Below, in pieces: positions 6,664 through 6,772 of a DNA stretch of 6,772 bases. Numbering within the stretch: position 1 is the first letter of the stretch; each line of letters starts with the position of its first letter. A model generated the notes under the pieces. The model made no database searches. It had not been told where the DNA came from and saw nothing but the letters and a program-made list of their open reading frames with translations. Source of the stretch: Acidimicrobiia bacterium. Its GTDB lineage: Bacteria > Actinomycetota > Acidimicrobiia > Acidimicrobiales > Ilumatobacteraceae. The translations under genes were made by a program, and so were the position numbers. Location of the stretch: contig JACDGA010000099.1 in assembly GCA_013815505.1 (NCBI GenBank), positions 1 through 6,772 of the forward strand. Direction: 5' to 3'.

Positions 6664-6772
6664 GTCCGGAGGCTGACGGGTCGGCCGACGGCGTCACCGT
6701 ACGGTGCGCCGGGGCGCTCGAGCAGCCAGTCCTGCACGAACTTGTCGACCTCGGCCTCCGACCCTTCCGGAT
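6660..6772 (-). CDS. C-terminal 36 codons of an unidentified protein, 5' part outside window
   Basis: An open frame enters from the right edge and ends at the TGA at 6662-6660. It reads EVDKFVQDWLLERPG near its start and ends DAVGRPVSLRT. I do not recognise the family. The case for a real gene rests on three points: the frame is open to the edge, G/C is strongly favoured at third codon positions in this frame, and its stop overlaps the GTG of the nucleotidyltransferase gene by four bases (GTGA), the usual sign of a coupled operon. By position it could be the antitoxin or regulatory partner of that gene, but no DNA-binding or other motif is visible in this fragment. The two bases at 6771-6772 belong to an incomplete codon. 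Confidence 0.55.
   Translation of the reverse strand, partial: PEGSEAEVDKFVQDWLLERPGAPYGDAVGRPVSLRT

Overview
The window is very GC-rich, with G or C at nearly every third codon position, and its genes are tightly packed with stop/start overlaps. Membrane proteins that fuse a PAP2-like domain to a kinase fold, and a kinase fold to an LPG-synthase-TM ('flippase-like') domain, point to a high-GC Actinomycetota chromosome. An Acidimicrobiia-like lineage is a guess from codon style only. No rRNA, tRNA, insertion sequence, CRISPR array or phage gene is visible, and no gene-free stretch exceeds about 60 bases.

Plus strand, 1-5325: three genes in one coupled run. The first is the C-terminal part of an osmoprotectant (glycine betaine/choline type) ABC-transporter substrate-binding protein, cut by the window's left edge. 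Its stop codon overlaps the TTG start of a 743-residue protein with a degenerate PAP2 membrane domain, a cytoplasmic kinase fold, one more membrane helix and a cysteine-paired outer domain. That gene overlaps a 792-residue protein with a badly worn PAP2-like membrane region, a second kinase fold that has lost its catalytic Asp, and a C-terminal LPG_synthase_TM domain. The two large genes look like tandem relatives that share the first two modules and differ in the third.

Minus strand, 5344-6772 (convergent): reading from the right edge, there is the last 36 codons of an unidentified gene. It overlaps by GTGA an AbiEii/DUF1814-like nucleotidyltransferase gene. After a 57-base gap comes a small stand-alone PAP2 phosphatase whose catalytic residues are intact. 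A short hairpin lies between the two convergent sets.

How they may work together (inference): the plus-strand run couples osmoprotectant uptake to two envelope proteins that join an outward-facing lipid-phosphate-phosphatase-like domain, a cytoplasmic kinase fold and, in one, a lipid-translocase-like domain. This would suit sensing or handling of a phosphorylated lipid or polyprenyl carrier. The nearby intact PAP2 enzyme could supply the phosphatase activity that the fused copies seem to have lost. The nucleotidyltransferase pair looks like a separate, toxin-antitoxin-like unit.
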